Shown here in pieces: positions 35,590 to 43,448 of a stretch of DNA of 64,000 bases (within the stretch, counting starts at the first letter, position 1; the number at the start of each line of letters is the position of its first letter). The position numbers and the translations under genes are program-made. Source of the stretch: Myxococcales bacterium. GTDB taxonomy: Bacteria; Myxococcota; Myxococcia; Myxococcales; JAKAPL01. The notes under the pieces are model-generated. The model saw only the letters and a program-made list of their open reading frames with translations. It had not been told where the DNA came from and did no database searches. The stretch lies in NCBI GenBank assembly GCA_021783235.1, contig JAJXUD010000003.1, positions 1-64,000 of the forward strand, given 5' to 3'.

Positions 35590-35785
35590 CACACGCAGCG
35601 GGGTGACCATTCGGTCGATCCGACGCCAGAGGCGGCCGATTGCGTGGCAGCTCCGGCGCTCGGCCGTTCAGGGGTTGGTCAATCGGGCGTAGAGCGCCTC
35701 TTGTGAGGGAGCCATGCCTTCTCGTCGGCTGCCCCGATGAGAAGGCGTCGTCGCTCACCGCGTTCACCAGCCGAGCGAGAGCCGG

Positions 35786-35948
35786 CCGGCTCAGGGCAGC
35801 TCGAGCCCGAGGTTCGAGTTCAGGACCCAGCCGCCGCTCGCGCGGGTGAGCGGCTGGCCCAGGCCGAAGTTCAGCTCGACCTTGGGCCAGCGGTAGACGT
35901 CGAGGGTGTAGACGAGCAGATGCTGCTGGGCGGCGAGCGGCTCGAGCG
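35786..35948. repeat. 163-bp exact direct repeat (intact-locus copy)
   Basis: Identical to 34357-34519. The two copies flank a 1.27-kb segment containing the dctP fragment and the toxin-antitoxin pair. Homologous recombination between them would delete 1429 bases and leave the outer membrane protein gene intact. Confidence 0.92.
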
Positions 35949-36435
35949 ACGGGAAGAGGCCCAGGTCGGAGTAGTACTCGAGGCCGAGGGCGCTGTCCCA
36001 GGCCACGACGCAGTTCGCCTTGGCGGCGGGCTCGAAGCTCGGCGCCGCGAAGGGCGAGAGCGCGAGCCCGATGATGGGGTTCAAGATGGCTCGGCAGCGG
36101 CCGAACTCCTTGAACAGGATCGGTCGGATCTCGCCCGCCCAGGGCGGCTCGCCGGAGCGCGGGTCGCTGCGCCCGACCTCGATGTTGAGCGCCGCCTCGA
36201 ACGGCCAGGCGCCGGGGGCGATGCGCCCCTTGAGCCGCAGCTTCGCGCCCTCGAAGAGGTAGCTGCCGTTCGGCCAGAGGGAGCTCTCGAGGTAGGCGCC
36301 GAGCTCGACCTGCTTCCAGAGGCCGACCTGCGGCTCGAGCGTGGCGTGGAAGAGGCTCGGGTCGAGCGCCCCGGACGACGGGGAGAGGCCGCTGCCCGCC
36401 GCTCCCGGGTGGGCGATGAGGTGCCCCTCGATCAT
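35791..36435 (-). CDS. TRAP-locus outer membrane protein (start codon unclear)
   Basis: The ATG at 36435 gives 214 residues, but the frame is coding further upstream. Codons up to about 36540 spell a clear signal peptide (VALAALALCATGSARA, then LDPFELQVYDAE), yet no ATG, GTG or TTG occurs before a TGA. The start is therefore non-canonical, or the frame joins dctP by a +1 shift at its stop. The mature protein alternates short strands with aromatic residues, like a barrel, and ends NSNLGLELP. It follows dctP directly and probably passes the TRAP substrate through the outer membrane. Confidence 0.75.
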   Translation of the reverse strand: MIEGHLIAHPGAAGSGLSPSSGALDPSLFHATLEPQVGLWKQVELGAYLESSLWPNGSYLFEGAKLRLKGRIAPGAWPFEAALNIEVGRSDPRSGEPPWAGEIRPILFKEFGRCRAILNPIIGLALSPFAAPSFEPAAKANCVVAWDSALGLEYYSDLGLFPSLEPLAAQQHLLVYTLDVYRWPKVELNFGLGQPLTRASGGWVLNSNLGLELP

Positions 36436-36541
36436 CGTCTCGCCCGGGGGGAGGGTCTCGGCGTCGTAGACCTGCAGCTCGAACGGATCGAGCGCGCGGG
36501 CGCTTCCGGTCGCGCAGAGCGCGAGCGCCGCGAGGGCGACT

Positions 36542-37543
36542 CTACTGGTGTTGCGCGCGGTACTCCTCCACCAGCCGCTTCACCTCGTCGAAGAGGTCGG
36601 CGGGGACGACCTTGCCGCGGACGACGCTCCAGCTCCGCCGCGCGGCGGCCTTCCAGCCGGCGACGTCCTCGGGCTGATCGATGACGAGGCCCTGGGCCTT
36701 CATCTGCTTTTCGGCGTCGTCGTTCATCTTGCGGACCTCGTCCGAGAGCTTCTTGCCGCTCTCCGCGGCGATGGCGAGGAGCTTCTGCTGGACGTCCGGC
36801 GGGATTCGGTCCCAGGCGTCCTTCTTCACCACCGTCGCCCCGGTGAGCATGCCCCAGTCGAGGTTCAGCATGTGGTTCGCCCGGTCGAAGAGGCGCGAGG
36901 CGAAGGCGTAGAGCGCCGGCATCGAGACCGTGTTGATCATCCCCGTCGAGAGCGAGGGGATGATGTCCGTCGAGGAGAGGACCACCGGCTGAAAGCCGAT
37001 CTTGATCCAGGCGTCGGCCGCCGACGGATCGCCCTGCCACGACCAGATCTTGGCCTTGGCGGCGTCGGAGGGCTTTTTCAGCGGGAAGGTGGAGAAGAAG
37101 CGGATGACGCCCACGTTCGCCCAGTTGACGGCGACGAAGCCCTTCGCCTCGAGCGCCCGCTCGAGCCGAGGCCGGATCTTCGCGAGGACGTAGTCGAGCT
37201 CGGCCTCGCTCTGGAACAACATCGGCGCGTCGAGCGTCTGCGGCTCGGGCGTGATGTCGTGCATGCCGACCGTGGTCAGCGAGGCCGCCTGGAGCTGGCC
37301 CACGCCGATCTTGCGGACCATGTCGCCCTCGTTGCCGGCGACGCCGCCCGGGTAGATGCGGACCTTGACGAGGCCGCCCGAGGCCTCCGTCCAGCGCCGC
37401 CCCATCTCCTGCAGGAGGACGTCGTACGGCGACCCCTGGGGCGCGACGGTGCCGAGCTTGATGAGGACGGTCGCACGGGCCGGGGCGGCGGAGAGCAGGG
37501 CTCCGGCGAGGGAGACGACGAGAGGCCAGGCGATGCGCTTCAT
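36542..37543 (-). CDS. dctP: TRAP transporter substrate-binding protein DctP
   Basis: 333 residues from the ATG at 37543 (AAGGAG ribosome site). Signal peptide ends SAAPARA. The mature protein begins TVLIKLGTVAPQGSPYDVLL, as DctP proteins do, with RIYPGGVAGNEGDMVRKIGVGQ in the middle. It is a periplasmic binding protein for a carboxylate or related solute. The usual Arg contacting a carboxylate is not certain here, so the substrate is open. It lies between tatT and the outer membrane protein gene in a three-gene leftward unit. Confidence 0.92.
   Translation of the reverse strand: MKRIAWPLVVSLAGALLSAAPARATVLIKLGTVAPQGSPYDVLLQEMGRRWTEASGGLVKVRIYPGGVAGNEGDMVRKIGVGQLQAASLTTVGMHDITPEPQTLDAPMLFQSEAELDYVLAKIRPRLERALEAKGFVAVNWANVGVIRFFSTFPLKKPSDAAKAKIWSWQGDPSAADAWIKIGFQPVVLSSTDIIPSLSTGMINTVSMPALYAFASRLFDRANHMLNLDWGMLTGATVVKKDAWDRIPPDVQQKLLAIAAESGKKLSDEVRKMNDDAEKQMKAQGLVIDQPEDVAGWKAAARRSWSVVRGKVVPADLFDEVKRLVEEYRAQHQ
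36787..36872. repeat. 86-bp segment of dctP copied at 34520-34605
   Basis: Exact copy of the second half of the chimeric fragment. The junction shows no microhomology: the base after the first segment and the base before the second segment both differ from the chimera. Confidence 0.9.
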
Positions 37544-37566
37544 TCCCACTCCTTCTGCGTTGGGTC

Positions 37567-38472
37567 CTACAAGAACAGGTCGTCGACGCGTCCGAGCAGC
37601 CACTTCGCTCGTCGTTGGGCGAGCACGTTCTCGAGCCGGTTCGGGCGGGCGTCCGGGCGGTCGACGTCGAACTCGAGGACCCGGTCGAGGAGCTTCACGA
37701 AGCCCACCCTGTCCTGCGCCGGGACGAGGAGGTTCTCGGCATACGAGACCTGCAGCCCGAGCCGGGTGCCGTGGTCGAGCGCGAGGGCGCGCTCGTAGTG
37801 CTTCTTCGCGTCGTCGGCCTTGCCGCGGGCGGCGTCGAAGGAGACGAAGAACTCGTGGAGCGTGCCGCCGTCCCAGTCGGGGTCGAGCGCGAGCGCCCGC
37901 TCGGCCAGGTCGGCGACCGCCGGGAGCTGGCCGATCATGGCGACGTCGGACTTCGAGTCGGAGATCGCGAGCCCCCAGGCGGCGGCGGTCCAGTACAGGT
38001 CGGGCACGTCCGCGGCCACCGTGCCCGCGAGCGCCTTGCGGCGCGCCTGGGCGTCGGCCGCGAGGAGCGCTTCGCGGAGCCCCGCGTGGTCGACGTCGAG
38101 CGCCCGCAGCCCGTAGCCGCGCGCGCGGAGGAAGAGCTTGCGCGCCCGCTCGTGGAGCGCCTGCGCGCGGGCCGGATCCCCGGCTTCGTCGCCGGGCTCC
38201 TGCACGAAGGCGTAGGCGTAGCCCGTGAAGCCCGAGTCGAGGGCGCGCAACAGCTTCTCGTGGCGCGGTAGGTCGGCCGCGAGGCTCTCCATCAGCTTGA
38301 GCGCGAAGGGGAGCGCCTCGCCGACGAGCTCCGGGTCGTCGTCCGACTGGAAGGTCCCGCCCGTGCCGGTCGCGAGCGAGCTCGCGAGCGAGTTCTCCGC
38401 GAGGTTGGTCGGCGAGCAGGCGGAGAGCGAGGCCGCGAGGCCCGCTGCCAGGCCAATCGCGATCTGTTTCAT
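37567..38472 (-). CDS. tatT: TRAP-associated TatT-type lipoprotein
   Basis: 301 residues from the ATG at 38472 (GTG at 38481 also in frame). Lipobox LAASLSAC. The rest is all-helical with TPR-like pairs (ALPFALKLMESL, YGLRALDVDHAG, HYERALALDHG). This matches the T component of TRAP-associated systems, described in Treponema as a TPR trimer that docks the substrate-binding protein. Its position just before dctP supports this. Confidence 0.85.
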   Translation of the reverse strand: MKQIAIGLAAGLAASLSACSPTNLAENSLASSLATGTGGTFQSDDDPELVGEALPFALKLMESLAADLPRHEKLLRALDSGFTGYAYAFVQEPGDEAGDPARAQALHERARKLFLRARGYGLRALDVDHAGLREALLAADAQARRKALAGTVAADVPDLYWTAAAWGLAISDSKSDVAMIGQLPAVADLAERALALDPDWDGGTLHEFFVSFDAARGKADDAKKHYERALALDHGTRLGLQVSYAENLLVPAQDRVGFVKLLDRVLEFDVDRPDARPNRLENVLAQRRAKWLLGRVDDLFL

Positions 38473-38490
38473 CGACGGCACGGGGCGGTG

Positions 38491-38519
38491 CTATAAGGGA
38501 CGGCCCCGAAGCTGGTCAA
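38491..38519 (-). promoter_or_regulatory. promoter of the tatT-dctP-omp unit
   Basis: Minus-strand TTGACC (38519-38514), 17 bases, TTATAG (38496-38491). It lies in the 73-base gap to the divergent dctQM. Predicted start near 38484. No equally good promoter is seen for dctQM. Confidence 0.65.
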
Positions 38520-38545
38520 CCAATTCTTCCGAGCGCTTGCCCACC

Positions 38546-40423
38546 GTGACCGCGACCCTCGACCCCCAGCCGCCGGACCTCGCCGACTCCGCTGGTCCCC
38601 AGAGATCCGACGGAGGCCACGGCACGCGGGCCGAGGGGCTCCTCGTCACGGCGATCCTCCTCTGCATGACGGCGCTGCCGGTCGCCCAGGCGCTCGCCCG
38701 CAAGCTCTTCCACGCGGACCTCGCCGGGGCGGCGGTCTACGTGCAGCACGGCACGCTCTGGGTCGGCTTCTTCGGCGCGCTGCTCGCGACGGGGCAGGGC
38801 AAGCACCTCGGCCTCTCGGTGGCCGAGCTTCTCCCGGCCGGCAAGCCGCGGCTCTTTGCCCGCGTCTTCTCGGCCATGGTGACGACGGCGGTCCTCGCGC
38901 TCCTCTGCTACGCGGCCGTCGAGCTCGTGAACGCCGACCGCGTCCGGCAGGACGTGCTCGCGGGCGGCATCCCCGAGTGGTGGAGCGAGCTCGTGATGCC
39001 CGCGGTCTTCGCGGCCATGGCGCTGCGGACGGCCTGGCTCGCCCCCGGGGGCTGGCTCGGCCGCGCGCTCGCGCTCCTCGCGGTGCCGCTCGCCTTCGCC
39101 ATCGGCCTCGCCGCGAATCACCCGGATCCCTTCGTCTGGCCGGTCGTCGTCGTGCTCCTGCTCTCCTTCCTCGTCGGCGCGCCGGTCTTCGTCGCGATGG
39201 CGGGCGTCGCGATGCTGCTGTTCTTCGCCGAGGGGACGCCCATCGCGGCGGTGCCGACCGAGACCTTCAGGCTCGTCGCCTCGCCGACGCTGCCCGCGAT
39301 CCCGCTGCTCACGCTCGCGGGCTACGTCCTCTCCGAGGGCGGCGCGGCGAAGCGGCTCGTCGCCGCCTACCAGTCGGTCTTCGGCTGGATGCCGGGCGGG
39401 CTCGCCATCATGGCGGTCTCGGTCTGCGCCATCTTCACCACCTTCACGGGAGCCTCCGGCGTCACCATCCTCGCGCTCGGCGGACTGGTCCTGCCGGCCC
39501 TCGTCAAGGAGGGCTACCCGGAGGGCTTCTCGCTCGGGCTCGTCACCGCCTCCGGCTCGCTCGGCCTCCTCTTCCCGCCGTCGCTGCCGGTGATCCTCTA
39601 CGGGGTGGTGGCGGGCGTCGCCATCGAGCGGCTCTTCGTCGGCGGGCTCGTGCCGGGCGCGATCATGATCGTGCTCGTCGCCGCCTACGGCGTGGTCGCG
39701 GGAGTCCGCGCCAAGGTGCCGCGCCACCCCTTCGACGCGAAGAAGGCGCTGCGCGACCTCTGGACCGCCAAGTGGGATCTCGGCTTGCCCTTGCTCGTCA
39801 TCCTCGCCGTGGCGAGCGGCTTCGCGACGATCACCGAGGCCGCCGGCATCGCCTCCGCTTACGCGCTCATCGTCGAGATCTTCGTCTTCCGCGAGCTCGA
39901 TCCCTGGCGGCAGCTCCCGCGCGTCATGGCCGACGCCGCGACGCTCGTCGGCGCGGTGCTCATCCTGCTCGGCGTCGCGCTCGGCCTCACGAGCTACTTC
40001 GTCGACGCCCAGATCCCCGAGGCGCTGCTCGGCTGGGTCACGGCGCACATCCACTCCCCCGAGCTCTTCCTGCTCGCCCTGAACGGGCTCCTCCTCGTCC
40101 TGGGATCGGTGCTCGAGATCTACTCGGCCATCGTGGTGCTCGCGCCCCTGCTCGTGCCGCTCGGAAACGCCTTCCACATCGACCAGATCCACCTCGGCGT
40201 CGTCTTCCTCGCGAACCTCGAGCTCGGCTTCCTCTTCCCGCCGATGGGGCTGAACCTCTTCCTCTCGGCGCAGCGCTTCGAGAAGCCGCTGCCCGTGCTC
40301 TACAAGCGGGCGCTGCCCTTCCTCGCCATCATGGCGTTCGGCGTCCTCGTCATCACCTACGTGCCCGCCGTGACCACCGGAGTCGTCAGCCTCCTGCTGC
40401 CGCACCCGGGCGCGGCTCGCTGA
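38546..40423 (+). CDS. dctM: fused TRAP transporter permease (DctQ-DctM)
   Basis: 625 residues from the GTG at 38546 (an in-frame TTG at 38537 is possible). The first 175 residues are the small four-helix DctQ subunit. The remainder is the large DctM permease, with FTTFTGASGVTILALGGLVLPALVKEGYPEGF and LGLLFPPSLPVILYGVVAGV marking the conserved permease motifs, and NLELGFLFPPMGLNLF near the end. It forms the sodium-driven importer for the solute bound by DctP. It is divergent from tatT-dctP rather than in one operon. Confidence 0.92.
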   Translation: MTATLDPQPPDLADSAGPQRSDGGHGTRAEGLLVTAILLCMTALPVAQALARKLFHADLAGAAVYVQHGTLWVGFFGALLATGQGKHLGLSVAELLPAGKPRLFARVFSAMVTTAVLALLCYAAVELVNADRVRQDVLAGGIPEWWSELVMPAVFAAMALRTAWLAPGGWLGRALALLAVPLAFAIGLAANHPDPFVWPVVVVLLLSFLVGAPVFVAMAGVAMLLFFAEGTPIAAVPTETFRLVASPTLPAIPLLTLAGYVLSEGGAAKRLVAAYQSVFGWMPGGLAIMAVSVCAIFTTFTGASGVTILALGGLVLPALVKEGYPEGFSLGLVTASGSLGLLFPPSLPVILYGVVAGVAIERLFVGGLVPGAIMIVLVAAYGVVAGVRAKVPRHPFDAKKALRDLWTAKWDLGLPLLVILAVASGFATITEAAGIASAYALIVEIFVFRELDPWRQLPRVMADAATLVGAVLILLGVALGLTSYFVDAQIPEALLGWVTAHIHSPELFLLALNGLLLVLGSVLEIYSAIVVLAPLLVPLGNAFHIDQIHLGVVFLANLELGFLFPPMGLNLFLSAQRFEKPLPVLYKRALPFLAIMAFGVLVITYVPAVTTGVVSLLLPHPGAAR

Positions 40424-40437
40424 GCGAACCGTCGCCT

Positions 40438-41856
40438 TCAGGCCGCGACCGGCTCGCTCGCCCAGCGCGGCAGCTCGATCCAGAAGGTCGATCCCACCCC
40501 TTCCTTCGATCGGAAGCCGACCGATCCGTTGTGGGCGAGCGCGAGCCGGCGCACCGTGGCGAGGCCCAATCCGACGCCGGCGGTCTCCGTCGTCGGTCCG
40601 CGGACGTACGGCTCGAAGATCTCGAGCCCGACGCCGGCGGGCAGACCGGGGCCCGTGTCCTCGACCTCGAAGAGGAAGCTCTTCTCCCGCGCCTCGACGC
40701 GGAGGGTCACCTGCCGGACCTTCCGGTCCCCCATGAACTTGAGGGCGTTGCGCACGAGGTTCTCGAGCAGCACCGTGAGGACGCCGGCCGGGCAGGCGAC
40801 CTCGCCTTCGGGAACCGGGCCCGCCGACAGCTCGATCTGCTGCAGCTCGGCCTGCGGGCGGAGCTCGTCCGCGAGCTCCGCCACGAGCGCCGCCACCGCC
40901 GCGTGCGCGCCGACCTCCGGCCGAGCCCCCGAGCGGGCGAACCGCAGGAGAGCCTGGACGACGCCTTGCGATCGCTCGAGGGCGCTGACGCCTCGCTCGG
41001 CCATCCTCCGGATCCGCTCGTCGGTGCCCCGGCGGGCGACGTCGAGCGCCAGGAGGGCCGCCGCGAGCGGGCTCTGGACGTCGTGCGCCATCCGCTGGGA
41101 GAACAGCTCGAGCTCGACGGCCCGGGCCTCGTCGGCGACCGCCTGGCGGTTCACCAGCTTCGCGACCATTCGCATCGAGGCGAGGAGGAGCAGCACCTCG
41201 AGCGCCCCGAGGCAGAGCGCGCCGAGCGTCGCGATCCGCCAGAGGGTCCGGATCCGGGCCGCATGCGCGACGATGCGGCGGACGTGGAAGCTCGAGAGCG
41301 CCCGCAGGTCGTCGTCGAGCGCGTCGCTCGCGGGGCGCCACTCGGTGGCCTCGATCCGGCTCGTCTCCGAGGAATCTCCCCGGTCGATGGCGAGAAGCAG
41401 CCGATCGAGCGCCGAGTCCACGGCGCGGAGGTGGGAGGACTCGTTGGCCTGGAGCGCCAGCTCGCCTCGGTACACCGGCGCGCGCTGCTCCGTGGAGATC
41501 CGCCGGCCGAGCTCAGCGCGGGCCGAGGCGATGCGGTCCTGTGGGGGAGGCCGCCCCTGCCGGAGGGCGAGGAGCGCGTCGTCGAGGCTCCCGTCCAGGC
41601 GGCGCAGGGCGGTCTCGGTCGCCGCGAGCCCTTCGGTGCCGACGGCGCCCATGGTCTCGATCCGCTCCGCCTCGGGGCGGATCTCGCGCAGCGCGAGGCC
41701 GAAGAAGATCGTGAGCCCACAGAGCGAGAGAGCGACCGCGCCGGTGGCCACCTTGAGCGCTCGGATCGGCTGGCGCCAGACGACGGGGCCGACCGAGGCC
41801 TCGCGCTCGGAATCCTGGCCGACCGGGCTGGCCGTCCGCGTGACCGAGGCCGCCAT
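40438..41856 (-). CDS. orphan sensor histidine kinase (paralogue 1)
   Basis: 472 residues from the ATG at 41856. One transmembrane helix near residues 34-57, a helical periplasmic domain of about 145 residues, a second helix (GALEVLLLLASMRMV), then kinase. The phospho-acceptor His is in RMAHDVQSPLAA, the N-box NLVRNALKF, and the G-boxes DTGPGLPAG and GLGLATV. It is very similar in layout and sequence to its upstream neighbour and lacks an adjacent response regulator. The periplasmic part resembles four-helix-bundle sensors but is not assigned. Confidence 0.9.
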   Translation of the reverse strand: MAASVTRTASPVGQDSEREASVGPVVWRQPIRALKVATGAVALSLCGLTIFFGLALREIRPEAERIETMGAVGTEGLAATETALRRLDGSLDDALLALRQGRPPPQDRIASARAELGRRISTEQRAPVYRGELALQANESSHLRAVDSALDRLLLAIDRGDSSETSRIEATEWRPASDALDDDLRALSSFHVRRIVAHAARIRTLWRIATLGALCLGALEVLLLLASMRMVAKLVNRQAVADEARAVELELFSQRMAHDVQSPLAAALLALDVARRGTDERIRRMAERGVSALERSQGVVQALLRFARSGARPEVGAHAAVAALVAELADELRPQAELQQIELSAGPVPEGEVACPAGVLTVLLENLVRNALKFMGDRKVRQVTLRVEAREKSFLFEVEDTGPGLPAGVGLEIFEPYVRGPTTETAGVGLGLATVRRLALAHNGSVGFRSKEGVGSTFWIELPRWASEPVAA

Positions 41857-41905
41857 CGGTTCCCGAGCCTCCAACCGTTCCCCCAATTCCCCCTTCGGTC
41901 GAATG

Positions 41906-41934
41906 CGGTTACTCCCCGCGGCGGGGACGGTCAA
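41906..41934 (-). promoter_or_regulatory. promoter of histidine kinase 1
   Basis: Minus-strand TTGACC (41934-41929), 17 bases, TAACCG (41911-41906). It shares AGCCTTGACCG and GGGGA-TAA with the promoter of the paralogous kinase at 43401-43429. The -35 overlaps the stop codon of that upstream gene. Confidence 0.55.
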
Positions 41935-43367
41935 GGCTCGCCCGTGGGGGAGTGTCCCACCCGTCGGCTCGCCGGCCCCAGCCAGCGCGGGAGCTCCACG
42001 CGGAAGGTCGTGCCTCGCCCCTCCGTCGAGTGGAAGTCCACCGAGCCCCCGTAGGCGACGGCGAGGCGGCGCACGGTCGCGAGGCCGACCCCGGCGCCGC
42101 GAGCCCCCCCGGTGGGGCCGCGGACGTAGAGCTCGAAGATCTCGGGGCCGACGCCGCTCGGCAGGCCGGGCCCCGTGTCCTCGACCTCGAAGACGAAGCT
42201 CCTCGGCCTGGACTCCACTCGAAGGTCGATCCGCCGGGTCGTCCGGTCGCCCATGAACTTGAGGGCGTTGCGGACGAGGTTCGAGAGGATGACCGTGAGG
42301 ACGCCCGCCGGGCAGGCGACCTCGCCCTCGGGAGCCGGGCTCGCGATCAGCTCGATCCCGGCTTCGTCCGCCTGCGGGCGGAGCTCCTCCAGGAGCCCCG
42401 CGACGAGGGGCGCGACGGGAGCGTGGGCGCCGATCTCCGGGCGGGCGCCGGAGCGGGCGAAGTCCAGGAGCGCCTCGACCACGGACTGCGACCGGTGGAG
42501 CGAGGCGATCCCGTGGGCGCACGCCTTTCGGATCCGCTCGTCCTCCGTCCGCTGGGCCAGCTGGAGCGCGATCAGCGTCGCGGCGAGCGGGCTCGAGACG
42601 TCGTGGGCCATCCGCTGCGCGAAGAGCTCGAGCTCGAGGGCTCGCTCCTCGCCGAGGCGCTGCTGCCGCCGGACGACGCTGGCGACGACCCGCATCGAGA
42701 CGAGCACGAGCACGAGGGCAAAGATCCCGATCCCGAGCGCGCCGGCGGTGGCGCTCTGCCAGCGGCCATCGATCTCGTCCGCGTTCTCGAGGATGTGTCC
42801 GATCTGGGCGCTGGTGAGGTCGTGGAAGTCCCCGTCGAGCGCGTCGCTGACGCTGCGCCACTCGCCGTTCTCGATCCGGTTCGACGCCTCGAGATCCCGC
42901 CGGTCGAGGGCGCCGAGGAGGCGCCCGAGCGTCCCGTCGAGCGCCTGGAAGTGGGTCGCCACGGCGGCGTCGAGCTCGGCGTCGCGCGGTTCGTGGTGCG
43001 CCCCGCGATAGGCGGCGATCTGCGCCGCCAGCTCGGCGCGCGCCTTCTGGATCGGGGCCAGGGAGACCGGCCTTCCCTGGATGGCGTTGAGGAGCTGCTC
43101 GTCCAGCGATCCGTCGAGCCGCCGCAGCGCGGCCTCGGCGAGATCGAGCGCCTTCGTCCCTGGCGCGCCCCTGCTCCGGATCGCCTGCGTCGCGGGTCTC
43201 ACCTCGCGGAGCTCGAAGCCGTAGAAGACGATCAGCCCCGCGAGCGAGAGCGCCACGGCGCCCGTCGCGACGGCCAGGGCGACGACGGTTCTTCGCCGAC
43301 CCCCCTCGTCGCCCCCCGCCCCGCCGGTCGTCCGGGCCCGCTTCTCCGCTGAATCCGCCCGCCTCAC
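41931..43367 (-). CDS. orphan sensor histidine kinase (paralogue 2)
   Basis: 478 residues from the GTG at 43367, which has a strong GAGAGGGGG ribosome site; an in-frame TTG at 43388 is nearly on the predicted transcription start. Same architecture as paralogue 1: helix, helical periplasmic sensor of about 150 residues, helix (GIGIFALVLVLVSMRVV), then RMAHDVSSPLAA, NLVRNALKF and DTGPGLPSG. The H-box reads HDVxSPL in both rather than the common HELRTPL. No response regulator is adjacent. Confidence 0.9.
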   Translation of the reverse strand: MRRADSAEKRARTTGGAGGDEGGRRRTVVALAVATGAVALSLAGLIVFYGFELREVRPATQAIRSRGAPGTKALDLAEAALRRLDGSLDEQLLNAIQGRPVSLAPIQKARAELAAQIAAYRGAHHEPRDAELDAAVATHFQALDGTLGRLLGALDRRDLEASNRIENGEWRSVSDALDGDFHDLTSAQIGHILENADEIDGRWQSATAGALGIGIFALVLVLVSMRVVASVVRRQQRLGEERALELELFAQRMAHDVSSPLAATLIALQLAQRTEDERIRKACAHGIASLHRSQSVVEALLDFARSGARPEIGAHAPVAPLVAGLLEELRPQADEAGIELIASPAPEGEVACPAGVLTVILSNLVRNALKFMGDRTTRRIDLRVESRPRSFVFEVEDTGPGLPSGVGPEIFELYVRGPTGGARGAGVGLATVRRLAVAYGGSVDFHSTEGRGTTFRVELPRWLGPASRRVGHSPTGEP

Positions 43368-43400
43368 GGGCCCCCTCTCGGCCGGCAATTCGAGCCGCCC

Positions 43401-43429
43401 CGTTTATCCCCGGCGGCGAGTGCGGTCAA
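43401..43429 (-). promoter_or_regulatory. promoter of histidine kinase 2
   Basis: Minus-strand TTGACC (43429-43424), 17 bases, TAAACG (43406-43401). Predicted start near 43394, giving a 27-base leader to the GTG at 43367. Near-copy of the promoter of paralogue 1. Confidence 0.6.
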
Positions 43430-43448
43430 GGCTGACTAGATCAATCGC

